Assembly (NCBI RefSeq): GCF_000715075.1
Contig: NC_134084.1
Location: 96,638,411 to 96,702,410 of the forward strand
Source of the DNA: Nicotiana tabacum
Taxonomy: Eukaryota > Streptophyta > Magnoliopsida > Solanales > Solanaceae
DNA: 64,000 nucleotides
Direction: 5' to 3'
Shown in pieces: positions 55,397 to 64,000 of this stretch. The number at the start of each line of letters is the position of its first letter. The stretch's first letter is position 1. The position numbers and the translations under genes are program-made. Under the pieces are notes generated by a model. It worked only from the letters and a program-made list of their open reading frames with translations, made no database searches and had not been told where the DNA came from.

Positions 55397-56330
55397 TGAC
55401 AAGTAGGTTACAGTTAGAGATGATGGAGTTTTGAGGACGCATGGTCGTGGTTGTGTGCCTAAAATGGATGGACTTTGTGAGTTAATTCTAGAGTTGGCCC
55501 ACAGCTCCCGGTATTCTATCCATCCGAACGTCCCTGAGATGTATCAGGACTTACAACAGCATTATTGGTAGAGAAGAATGAAGAAAGATATGGTGGCATA
55601 TGTGGCTCGGTGACTAAATTGTCAGGAAGTAAAGTACGAGCATCAGAGTCCTGGTGGTTTGCTTCAGAAGATAAAGATTCCTGAGTGGAAGTGGGAGCAT
55701 ATCACTATGGACTTCGTTGTTGGACTCCCACAGACTCAAAGGAAGTTCGATGCAGTGTGTGTTATTGTGGATAGACTGACCAATTCAGCGCATTTCATTC
55801 TTATGGCAGTTACCTATTCTTTAGAGCGGTTGGCAGAGATTTATATTCGCGAGACCATTCGTCTTCACGGTATGCCCGTGTCTATTATTTCTGATCGTGG
55901 TACGAAGTTCACCTTGCATTTCTGGAGGGCAGTGCAACATGAGTTAGGTACGCAGGTTGAGATGAGCATAACATTTCATCCTCAGATAGACGAGCAGTTC
56001 GAGCACACTATTTAGATATTGAAGGATATGCTCTGCGCATGTGTTATTGACTTTGGAGGTTTTTGGGATCAGTTTTTGCCACTAGCGGAGTTTGCCTACA
56101 ATAACAACTATCAGTCGAGCATCTAGATGGACCCCTATGAGGCATTATATGGTAGACAGTGTAGATCGCCGGTTGGATGGAGTGAGCCGGGAGAGGCTCG
56201 GTTATTGTGTACAGAGTTGGTACATGATACCTTGGATAAGGTTAAGATCATTCAGGATAGGCTTCGCATAGCTCAGTCCAGGCAGAAGAGTTATGCCGAT
56301 CGTAAGGTTTGAGATGTTGCATTCATGGTC
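55397..56330 (+). pseudogene. TK1 integrase
   Basis: The HHCC finger region (HPNVPEMYQDL to LNCQEVK) has stops where Trp and Cys are expected. The core reads EHITMDFVVGLPQTQRKF (Asp), VSIISDRGTKFTLHFW (Asp) and TFHPQIDEQFEHTI (Glu). Stops after EHTI and QSSI are CAG to TAG. The tail MDPYEALYGRQCRSPVGWSE is intact. Confidence 0.9.
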
Positions 56331-56760
56331 GGAAAGAAAGTGTTACTCCGGGTGTCACCCATGAAGGGTGTAATGAGGTTTGAAAAGAAGGGCAAGTTGA
56401 GCCCTAGGTACATCAGGCCTTTTGAGATACTTGAGCGAGTGGAGAGGTGTCTTACAAACTTGAGTTACCACCTGGTTTAGCAGCGGTCCATCCAGTGTTC
56501 CATGTGTCCATGCTTCGAAAGTATCACCGTGATCCATCCCATGTCTATCCAGTTGGACAAGGATTTGACCTACGAGGAGGAGCCGATAGTTATTCTAGAC
56601 TGTCAGGTTCATCAGTTGAGATCAAAGAGTTATCCTTCAGTTCGAGTGTAATGGAGAGGTCAGCTTGTTGAGGTAGCTACCTAGGAGTCCGAGTCTGATA
56701 TGCGGAGTAGGTATCCCCACCTTTTCACCAGCTCAGATACTTTTCTATGTCCATTCGAGG
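56331..56760 (+). pseudogene. TK1 integrase tail and chromodomain-like end
   Basis: KVLLRVSPMKGVMRFEKKGK and FHVSMLRKYHRDPSHV are followed by YEEEPIVILDCQVHQLRSKS and RYPHLFTSSDTFLCPFEDER, the chromodomain-like end typical of Tekay/Del. A frameshift near 56445 and stops after VRV and VAT interrupt it. Confidence 0.75.
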
Positions 56761-56774
56761 ACGAAAGGTTGTTT

Positions 56775-56787
56775 TAGAGGTGGAGAA
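56775..56787 (+). other. TK1 polypurine tract
   Basis: TAGAGGTGGAGAA, directly before the 3' LTR start. Confidence 0.75.
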
Positions 56788-59586
56788 TGTGATGACCCAA
56801 AGGGTCATCTTGTGTTTTAGAACTCAATTCTGCACTTTTAAGCCTTAAAAATCTCATTTTTACCCTCCTCAATTTGCATGTGCGGTCCGGGTGTGTTTCC
56901 GGAAAGCTTTTATGTTAAAAGTTGATAAAAATATGAAATTTTGCCTAAAAACTTCATTTGAGTTGACTTTGCTCAATTATTTTGGTAAATTGACCCGGAT
57001 TTGTGTTTTGATGGTCCCCGTGGGTCTGTATCATAATTTGGGACTTAGGCGTATGCTCAGAATTGAAATTGGAAGTCCCTAGCCCGAGATATCAAACTTT
57101 GTCGATATTGAAAGTTAAAGACTTAATGAAATGGAGATGTTTGACCAAGGTTTGACTTTTTGGATATCGGGTCCATATTTTAGTTTCGAAACCTAGTATA
57201 GGTCCAATACCCTATTTATGACTTGTTTGTGAAATTTGGTGAGAAATGGAGTTGGTTTGACGTGATTAGGACATCCGGTTGAGAAATTAGAAGTTTCAAA
57301 GTTTTCTTGAAATTTTTATTTGATTTGGTGCTAAATTTGTAGTTCTAGGTGTTATTTTGGCGATTTGATCACGCGAGCAAGTTCGTATGATGTTTTAAGA
57401 CTCGTGTGCATGTTTGGTTTGGAGCCCCGAGGGCTCGGGGTGAGTTTTTGATAGGCTACAGAGTGAAATTTGGACTTAGAGATGTTGCTGGTGTTCCACT
57501 TCTGGTGTTGGCCTTTGATCCCATATTTGCGAGATCAGAGTTTGCATTTTCTAGTATGACAGCTTCGCATTTGCGAGCTACTCATCGCAAATGCAAAGAG
57601 TAACTGGGCCAGGCAGTTCTCGCAATTGCGAGAAAAGCTTCGTATTTGCGAAGTGAGTCTAGGGAGGGAATGATCGCAAATGCAATCATTTCTGTCACAA
57701 TTACAAAGTGGATGTTCTCATTTGCGAACAAACTTTCACATTTGCGAATGCAGCAGAGGTGCACAGGACTTTGCATTTGCGATAACGCCGCAAATGCGAC
57801 ATATGCAGCTGAGTAAAAGGGACTTAGATGGGATTTTTCTCCCATGCTTCAAATTTTCAAAACCTAAAGCACAAGAAGCGATTTTTCAAAGACCATTTCT
57901 TTCCCAAAACCTTGGTGAGTGATTATAAACTAATTTCTTTCAATTTTCACTTCATTTTACAAGATTTCAACCTAGAATCCAAGGTTTTAATGGTGGAATA
58001 GGGGATTTTTGGGCAGAAACTAGGGATTTAGACCTCAATTTGAGGTCGGATTCTAAAACCAATGATATATTCGGGCTCGGTGGTGAATGGGTAGTGGGAT
58101 TTTGGTCTGAATTTCGGGTTTGGACCAAGCGGACCCTGGTATTGACTTTTGTTGACTTTTTAAAAAATGGCTTAAATTGAATCCTTTGCAATCGTAGGTA
58201 GTTCCTAAGGCTTAAATTGAATTGTTTGGTTGGTAATTTGCTAGATTCTATTGGTCCGGAGGCTTGTCTGAAGGGAAAAGTTGTGGTTGAGCTTTGAGTT
58301 TGGCCATTGGAGCGAGGTAAGTGCCATGGTTAACCTTGCCTTGAGGGATTAGGTCTTATTTGCCTATTTGCTATGTGTTCGAATGTCGAGTATACCGTAT
58401 AGGTGAGGTGATGAGTACCTATGCGTTGTTGTCGAGTCATAGCATGCGAGTGAGTCTTATTTATGAAATTGTAGCTTTCCATGATCATATTACCCATCCT
58501 TAGACTGGTTTATTGTTAGGTTAATTGTTCTTATTATATTTGATGGATTTTGGTATTGATTGAGTATTGATTCTAAGTTGAGGTTGGTATTGTGGAACCA
58601 AATGTTTAAGTAAGACTTGTTCTTGATATTTCTATCTCCATGTTGTTATTGTTCCTTGTTTTGTTGAGGGAGAGTGTTAATGTATGAAGGGTGATGTCGT
58701 GCCATGATTTGTGAGTGTTAATGCATGAATGATGATGTCGTGCCATATTGTGAGTGTTAATGCACAAAGGTTGATGCCGTGCCATGTTTTGAGAGATATT
58801 AATGCACGAAGGGTAATGCCGTGCCATTTCATTTGTTTCATATGGTGAGGTTGAGAGTAAAAGCATGAAGGGTGATGCCGTGTAGTTTCCTTTACCGTGC
58901 TTACTTGTTTCTATCTGTTTAAGGCATATTGGTTTATCAAATCCTTCTCATTGCTTTGATTCTTTATCTTGCGATCCCCTCGACATGTCCCCCTCCCAAT
59001 ATTACTTGTCTCGTTTATGTTGTTGTTGTTATTGGTATATATATTGTTATACTGCACAGATTTGATTTGTGGATATCCTATCCTAGCCTTGTCCCTCGTC
59101 ACTAATTCGCCGAGGTTAGACTCGACACTTACCAGTACATGGGTTCGGCTATACTGATACTGCACTCTGCACTTTCTGTGTAAATTTTGGTACTGGACCG
59201 AGTTGATCCTGAGTTTAGCTGTTGGCTTCATCTGATCAGAGACCTAAGGTAGTCGTGTTGGCGTCCGTAGGCCCTGGCGTCCCCGTCTATACATTCTCTT
59301 TCCTGTTTCATTTGTATCAAAAATAGTTGTATTTTCTTCTGACAAATTACTTGTAGTTAAATCTTAGAAGTTTGTGGATTGTGAGTCTAGATTCTGGGTA
59401 GTTGTGTATAAATATTAAGATTGTTATGGACTTTCCCACTCTTTTTTTAACTTGTTATGGCTTAATTGTTGTTAATCACTGAAAGGTTTAATAATTTGGC
59501 TTAATAATCTCTAATGTTGGCTTGCCTAGCAAGTGATATGTTAGGCGCCATCACGGTCCCGACGATGGAAATTTCGGGTCGTGACA
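56788..59586 (+). repeat. TK1 3' LTR (2799 bp)
   Basis: Starts TGTGATGACCC, ends GGGTCGTGACA. It contains a cluster of TTTGCGA/TCGCAAA and CGCAATTGCG words (57530-57790), donor-like GAGGTAAGTG (58316-58325) and a hairpin repeat array (58670-58890). It serves as the intact template for judging the interrupted 5' LTR. Confidence 0.9.
58670..58890 (+). repeat. Repeat array of TK1 3' LTR
   Basis: Five units. Outer words: GTATG/CGTGC, GCATG/CGTGC, GCACA/CGTGC, GCACG/CGTGC and GCATG/CGTGT. Counting G-U pairs, four of five form a complete five-pair stem. Confidence 0.75.
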
Positions 59587-59591
59587 AGTTT
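59587..59591 (+). repeat. TK1 target-site duplication, right copy (AGTTT)
   Basis: Identical to 38566-38570, directly after the LTR end. Confidence 0.85.
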
Positions 59592-60470
59592 GACGGTGGA
59601 TTGTTTTGCTTGAACTATCATATTAATTAGTTTATTCAAACTTGCACTTAATTATCCTATTGCGTAGCTAACAATAGTAATCTGCGTATTTATTGTTGAA
59701 CTAAATAGAAGCACAAAATATGGTAAATCGAAAAAAAATTGAAGAAAAATAAGGACTTTTCCCGACGATGGATCTCCTAGACAGCTTTCTTGAGGGATTG
59801 AAATCTAACAAAAAAAATTAAAAATAAAACAAATACAAATACATGTCTTTTTGTTTTCTTTAGTTAGAAATAATTCCCCATGATTTTTCTTTGTGCCTCG
59901 GTTTTTTTTTCATGGGATGCAGTTTGAAACAGATAGTAATATTTTTTGTATTTTTAGAGTACATTAATATTTAGGAAATAAATGGAGGAAGAATGATGTA
60001 ATTCCTATGTGCCCTTGACTTGTTTGATAGTAGCATATTTAGGCTGTGGCATGTGTAGTTTCTTCCCTATGTGTTAAAATTGTCATGATGTCTCATTTGA
60101 TTGGATAGCATATCTTGTGACGCCTATGTCTCATTTTCTTGACTATTGTTCACTTTGTGCTTAATGCTTAATATTTCGTGGCTTTGTGAATACTTGCATT
60201 GTTTGAGAGTCGGAATGAGACTGTCTTTAGTGAGTCATGTGCCATGCGTGAAGTGAGCTTATTGTGTAGTCCATATTATTGTGCTTGTGTCTAGAACTTA
60301 CCTGGTATGTGAGTCGAAGCGAAAATTTTGGTGATGCTCTATTTGAAACTACTTTTAGGCTTTCTTTGACACTTTTGAACTTAATGCTCATCACAAATAA
60401 AATTATCTCTAGTTAACCCTTTTGAGCCTATAAACTTTTATTTGGTACCCATATTACAAGCCTATACCTT
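59592..60470 (+). mobile_element. AT2 continuation: LTR remnant joined to Athila-like 3' internal region
   Basis: 59592-59711 continues the AT2 LTR (TTATTCAAACTTGCACTTAATT resembles 35415 in the AT1 LTR). From about 59755 the sequence is the 3' internal block shared with 32930-33640. The LTR end, PBS, gag, pol and 3' LTR are missing, so AT2 is internally deleted. Homology ends near 60470. Confidence 0.5.
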
Positions 60471-60880
60471 TTTTGTTCTTGCGGGCATATAAATTTTATT
60501 GAAATTAAACCCATAAATAATTGGGACTATATTATCAAATTCAAGATATATTAGTTCAAATAAATTTATTGGGCTAATATAATTGGATTAATTATAAGTC
60601 CAATATATATGGATTAAATAAATAAGTCTTAATCCATTTAGTTAGTCCATTTAGTTGGGCTACAAATGATGAGCCCACTTCATTAGGCCCAATATGTCAT
60701 CCTCCTAAAGGCCTAGTTTGGTGCCACATGTCAAATGACGTGGCACGTAAAGTCAAACGCAAGAGCCAATAGGATCATGCCACGTGTCAAAATAACAAGG
60801 CATGCCAAGTCACATTAAAAGGCTAATGAAATCGTGACACATGTGCAAGTGACATGTTCTTGCCAATCAAATGCGCCCTT
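60471..60880. other. AT-rich non-coding stretch with G-box words
   Basis: No ORF. GCCACATGTCAAATGACGTG (60722-60741) and GCCACGTGTCAAA (60778-60790) share one motif that contains CACGTG or ACGTGGC, the core of G-box/ABRE sites. GACACATGTGCAAGTGACATG follows. TTGGGCTAATATAATTGG and GGCCCAATATG words are also present. The origin is unknown. Confidence 0.4.
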
Positions 60881-62315
60881 TGTTGATACCCAATTGTTTC
60901 CTATAATATTTTTAAAGTATATATATACCTTCAAAACTATGCATTAGCATCAATGGACATTTTTTCATAATTTTTATATTTTTAAATTAATTTATTCTAG
61001 TATTTTATTTATATAAATAATTACAAAATTGCATCACAAATGGCTCTATAACATTTCATTGATTTAATTTTGCTATTTATAGCCGTATTAAGTTCAAATT
61101 ATTTCACAAATGGCCAGATTTATATATTTTGGTTACAATTGCAATAATTTTGCAATTATAGCCCATGCATACATCACTGCATTATTTTACCAGAAATTGG
61201 TCCATTATATTTTTAAAATATTGAATAATTATTTTAAAGCGCTTCTGTGCATGAAAAATTATTTTTTCTTATTGATAATTATTTTATAAAATATTTTTTA
61301 TCAATTATTTGGGTATTTAACAAATAGCCCTATTATTTTCAGATCTAACCCTTTTAAAACCAGTCCAAATAACCCCTCTAAATTAGCCTAATTCCATTTG
61401 GCCCAAACCCAAACCTACCCGACCCAATACCCTCATCCAATCCTAACCATTGATCATTTTGGTCAACGGTCCATATCCTCTCTTACCATAATTAACCTAA
61501 ATGACCCCCTCCCAAACCATCTCAGTCTATCCTTCACACGTCGTCCTCATCTCCTCTTCTCTCAAAACTTTCTCAACTAAACCCTAGCTATCAAGCGCCG
61601 TCACCGGCGTACATCTCAGTCTGATGATGTTTCCTTATCTTCTCCGACTAGCCTTGACCTTTCACACGCCATGGCTCCTTGATTTTGTGGATCCTTGAGA
61701 AGATATCAAAGAACCTAGTTTGTTCTGGGTCGAAATTTTGCTCGTTAGCCTGTCGCTGGCCATTTGTTCGACTGTGGGTGAGAACTTCTCTGTATTTTGT
61801 TACGGATCTTTGGGTTCTCGACCTATTCTCTTATCTCTGCTATTTTTCTGAAAACCCGCGTTCATTGTTGTCAACTCTTCTCAGATCTTCATAGATCTGA
61901 GATGATTTGGGTATTATCGAATGTTTTTTCTCCAAATAACCCCGTACTTTACCTGATTATCTCGCTTTTTAATCACTCTTCTGAAACTAGGGTTCATCCA
62001 AAACTGTTTTTTTTTCAAAGATCTTTCTATGTTATTAATGTTTAGTGAATCATTTCTTCTTCACCTCGACTGATTTTTTGCATGAGTGTTCAAACCCTAA
62101 CTGATTCTATGTAATATACTGTTCTTTCCAATTCTTGCTTCGATTTGGGTGTTTTCGTGTTACCAATCATATTAATTTGCTCTGTATCTTCTGCCTTGCA
62201 TGTTTTTCTTCGTCAAATCCAGTATTCTATAATTTTACCCTAATTGAGCCCTATTAGGGTTCTAACCTAATTTTTCCGACTAAGTTTTATGTTTCTGTGA
62301 AGTTTTACTTAGTTT
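60881..62315 (+). repeat. Tat-type LTR fragment (TGTTGATACCC start)
   Basis: It begins TGTTGATACCCAATTGTTTC without a PPT before it, so it is a 5' or solo LTR. An AT-rich first part is followed by a pyrimidine-rich, gene-leader-like zone (CCCAAACCCAAACC, AACCCTAGC near 61580), the same architecture as the sense 5' half of the OG1 LTR. It is cut at 62315 by TT1. The 60-80 codon ORFs here are not credible. Confidence 0.5.
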
Positions 62316-63047
62316 TGTACACGTTGAAATCGGAGGGTCCAATTCCTCATCATCGAAGAACCTCAGACGATCGTTTCGACGGCTCGAGGCTACAAGGCTA
62401 TGGTCGAGTTCCCTCCCTCGAGGTCCGTCAACGCTCGACCTTGGGACGACGTTGACCACGGCTATGGTAAAAGTGGGGAGTTCCCAAGGTACACGGCTAG
62501 GGCAGACAAAGTCTAGTAGACTACTCTAAACCTGAATCAGGGCATCGTTTAGCTGTCGCATCTCCATATCTTTGTAATTAATGTATTTTGTACTATGTTG
62601 GGATTCCCCTCATATATAAAGGAAGTCCTTGTCATTTTGCAAATCTCCGTTGCTTCAGTTGCTCCACACGAAATATACAAGAACATTCTCTATGCTCTCT
62701 AACATATTCTCTTGATATTATTGCTTCCATTTATTATTTTCATTATTTATTGCTTATCATTGGCCATAAAGAGCCTTCGTTGATTTTACTATAACTATTA
62801 GTCATACTCCGATCACCTTCGATAGCTCACAGTAGAGCTCCGGAATCGACATCGAGACCCCCGAATCGACAAGCTCGAGGCCCCGATTGTTAACCTATCG
62901 GTTTGGTTATCAACTTATTCCTTACTCTTATCTCGTTTCTAAGTCTCACACATAGCATCTACTGCTTAAACTAGCATAAAAATAGATCACGTATTTTTAG
63001 AGTCCCATAATCAAATTTAATTATTATTACCATTTTCACGGTAAACA
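62316..63047 (+). repeat. TT1 5' LTR (732 bp)
   Basis: Ends TGTACACG and GGTAAACA. It contains TCATATATAAAGGAAGTCC (TATA-like, near 62610). The stretch GACCCCGAATCGACAAG-like and TCGAGGCCC words near 62860 are GC-rich. Confidence 0.75.
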
Positions 63048-63050
63048 GTT

Positions 63051-63069
63051 TGGAGCCCACCGTAAGGCT
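63051..63069 (+). other. TT1 primer-binding site
   Basis: TGGAGCCCACCGTAAGGCT, three bases after the LTR end. It resembles a diverged plant tRNA-Lys-type site (TGGCGCCC...); the tRNA is an inference. Confidence 0.5.
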
Positions 63070-63165
63070 AAAAATAATAGTGATTATTTTCTTTCTGGTT
63101 TCATTACACAACACAAGTTATCTTTCACACCTTTTCTTGTCCAAGATCTTCAATTTCAGGTCGAA

Positions 63166-64000
63166 ATGACTAGCTCGGTAAATGGAGGTGAAAACGACAA
63201 TCTTGAGAACCATGGAGAGAACGGTGTGGCTGCTGTTGGTGTGACACCACAAAACCTTGAGAATGCACAAGGACCAATCCCAGCAGACACAGTTTCATGC
63301 TACGCCCAATAGGTCGATATAAGCTCACATACCAATAGGAGTGTGCACCTAGGAAATCAATAAGAAGATCAGAAAACCTCGACTAGGGAAGAACGTGAGA
63401 TCAACCTTCATGTTATTTTTGAAATGTTGCAGGCACAATAGCTGGCTATCGCTTAGCTGCAAAGTCACTAAAAAACTCCTAGCATGGTATTACCGGGGAC
63501 AGCTCCCCCAGCCGAACAGGAACCGGAGAGATAAAGCAATAACGGGTCGATAGTCGACCCTGTCATCGTAAAAATGCTTGAGGACCTCACTAGAAGGATC
63601 GAATCAGGCGAGAAAATGATAGAAGCTAACGACAAAAAGGTTGAGACCTACAACTCCATGGTCGACCGAATTCCGGGCGCACCCCCTATCCTAAAAGGGG
63701 TAGATTCGAAGAAGTTCATACAAAGGCCATTCCCAGAGGAGGCAGCTCCAAAACCCATCCTAGAGAAGTTCAGAATGCCAGACCTTCCGAAATACAACGG
63801 AACCTCGGACCCCAATGAGCATGTCACCGCCTACACTTGTGCAGTAAAGGGAAACGACCTAAGGGATGACAAGATCGAGTCCGTACTACTGAAGAAGTTC
63901 AGGGAAACACTTTCTAAAGGGGCAATAATGTGGTATCACAACCTGGCCCCAAATTCTGTAGACTCATTTGCCATGCTAGCAGATTTCTTCATAAGGGAAC
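63166..64000 (+). pseudogene. TT1 Gag, N-terminal part (cut by window end)
   Basis: MTSSVNGGENDNLENHGENG starts at 63166, shortly after TTCAATTTCAG. Six in-frame stops follow (63310, 63361, 63439, 63454, 63469, 63532); most stand where CAG/CAA or CGA is plausible. From 63535 to the end the frame is open and reads LEKFRMPDLPKYNGTSDPNE, ESVLLKKFRETLSKGAIMWY and HNLAPNSVDSFAMLADFF, the retrotransposon gag domain. Protease and pol lie outside. Confidence 0.8.

Larger units (their letters stand above)
38571..59586 (+). mobile_element. TK1: Tekay/Del-type chromovirus, full length, with TK2 nested in its 5' LTR
   Basis: LTRs start TGTGATGACCC and end GTTGTGACA or GTCGTGACA, flanked by AGTTT on both sides. 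Between them are a PBS for initiator tRNA-Met, gag, protease, RT, RNase H, integrase, a chromodomain-like tail and a PPT, the Ty3/gypsy chromovirus order. Without TK2 it would be about 10.4 kb. Many in-frame stops make it inactive. Confidence 0.9.
62316..64000 (+). mobile_element. TT1: Tat-type Ty3/gypsy element, running off the window
   Basis: 5' LTR, PBS and the start of gag are present. Its family also left the fragment at 32570-32809. AGTTT (62311-62315) precedes it, but the other flank is outside the window. Confidence 0.75.

Noticed and set aside
61398..62045. Host genes with AACCCTAGC leader
   Set aside because: The short ORFs do not extend, and the stretch begins with an LTR start at 60881; the pyrimidine-rich leader look is usual for these LTRs.

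Overview
The window is plant nuclear DNA made almost entirely of nested, decayed LTR retrotransposons. The LTR ends, primer-binding sites and Gag/Pol domain types look Solanaceae-like, most probably Nicotiana. That assignment rests on recognising the families by eye, not on a search. There are no rRNA, tRNA, CRISPR or bacterial-type features. Only about 1.5 kb (36.2-37.9 kb) looks like former host gene space.

Names used below: OG1/OG2 are Ogre-like (Tat lineage, Ty3/gypsy) elements. TK1/TK2 are Tekay/Del-type chromoviruses. AT1/AT2 are Athila-like relics. TT1 is a smaller Tat-type element.

Layout. 1-17759: OG1 on the minus strand, with a hypervariable 3' UTR (47-bp minisatellite), integrase, two RNase H domains, RT, a possible intron, protease, Gag, an extra upstream ORF1, leader, PBS and a 3.64-kb 5' LTR; its 3' LTR lies left of the window. 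17760-21591: ORF-free internal region, PPT and LTR start of a Tekay-like element. 21592-22765: minus-strand Ty1/copia RT fragment. 22766-24877: another Tekay-type LTR. 24878-29250: OG2 on the plus strand (LTR tail, PBS, duplicated leader, ORF1). 29251-32570: a multi-exon 'putative gypsy type transposon' gene relic and a tandem repeat. 32570-32809: TT1-family LTR fragment. 32810-36155: AT1. 36156-37963: host first exon, MITE and NUB1-like pseudogene. 37964-60470: AT2, split by TK1 (38571-59586, 5-bp duplication AGTTT), whose own 5' LTR is split by TK2 (39164-49739, minus). 60881-62315: Tat-type LTR, cut by TT1 (62316 to the window end).

The elements are dead copies. Most traceable nonsense codons are CAG/CAA/CGA to stop or TGG to stop, as expected from deamination of methylated cytosine. 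The most interesting signals are non-coding. Three copies of a leader stem-loop in OG1/OG2 keep pairing by compensatory change. A cassette recurs at each ORF boundary of the Ogre-like elements and ends in a covarying hairpin. Minisatellites in the Tekay LTRs differ in sequence, yet each encodes a hairpin per unit, again with compensatory change. A splice donor in the Tekay LTRs and an acceptor directly abutting the gag ATG suggest a spliced leader.
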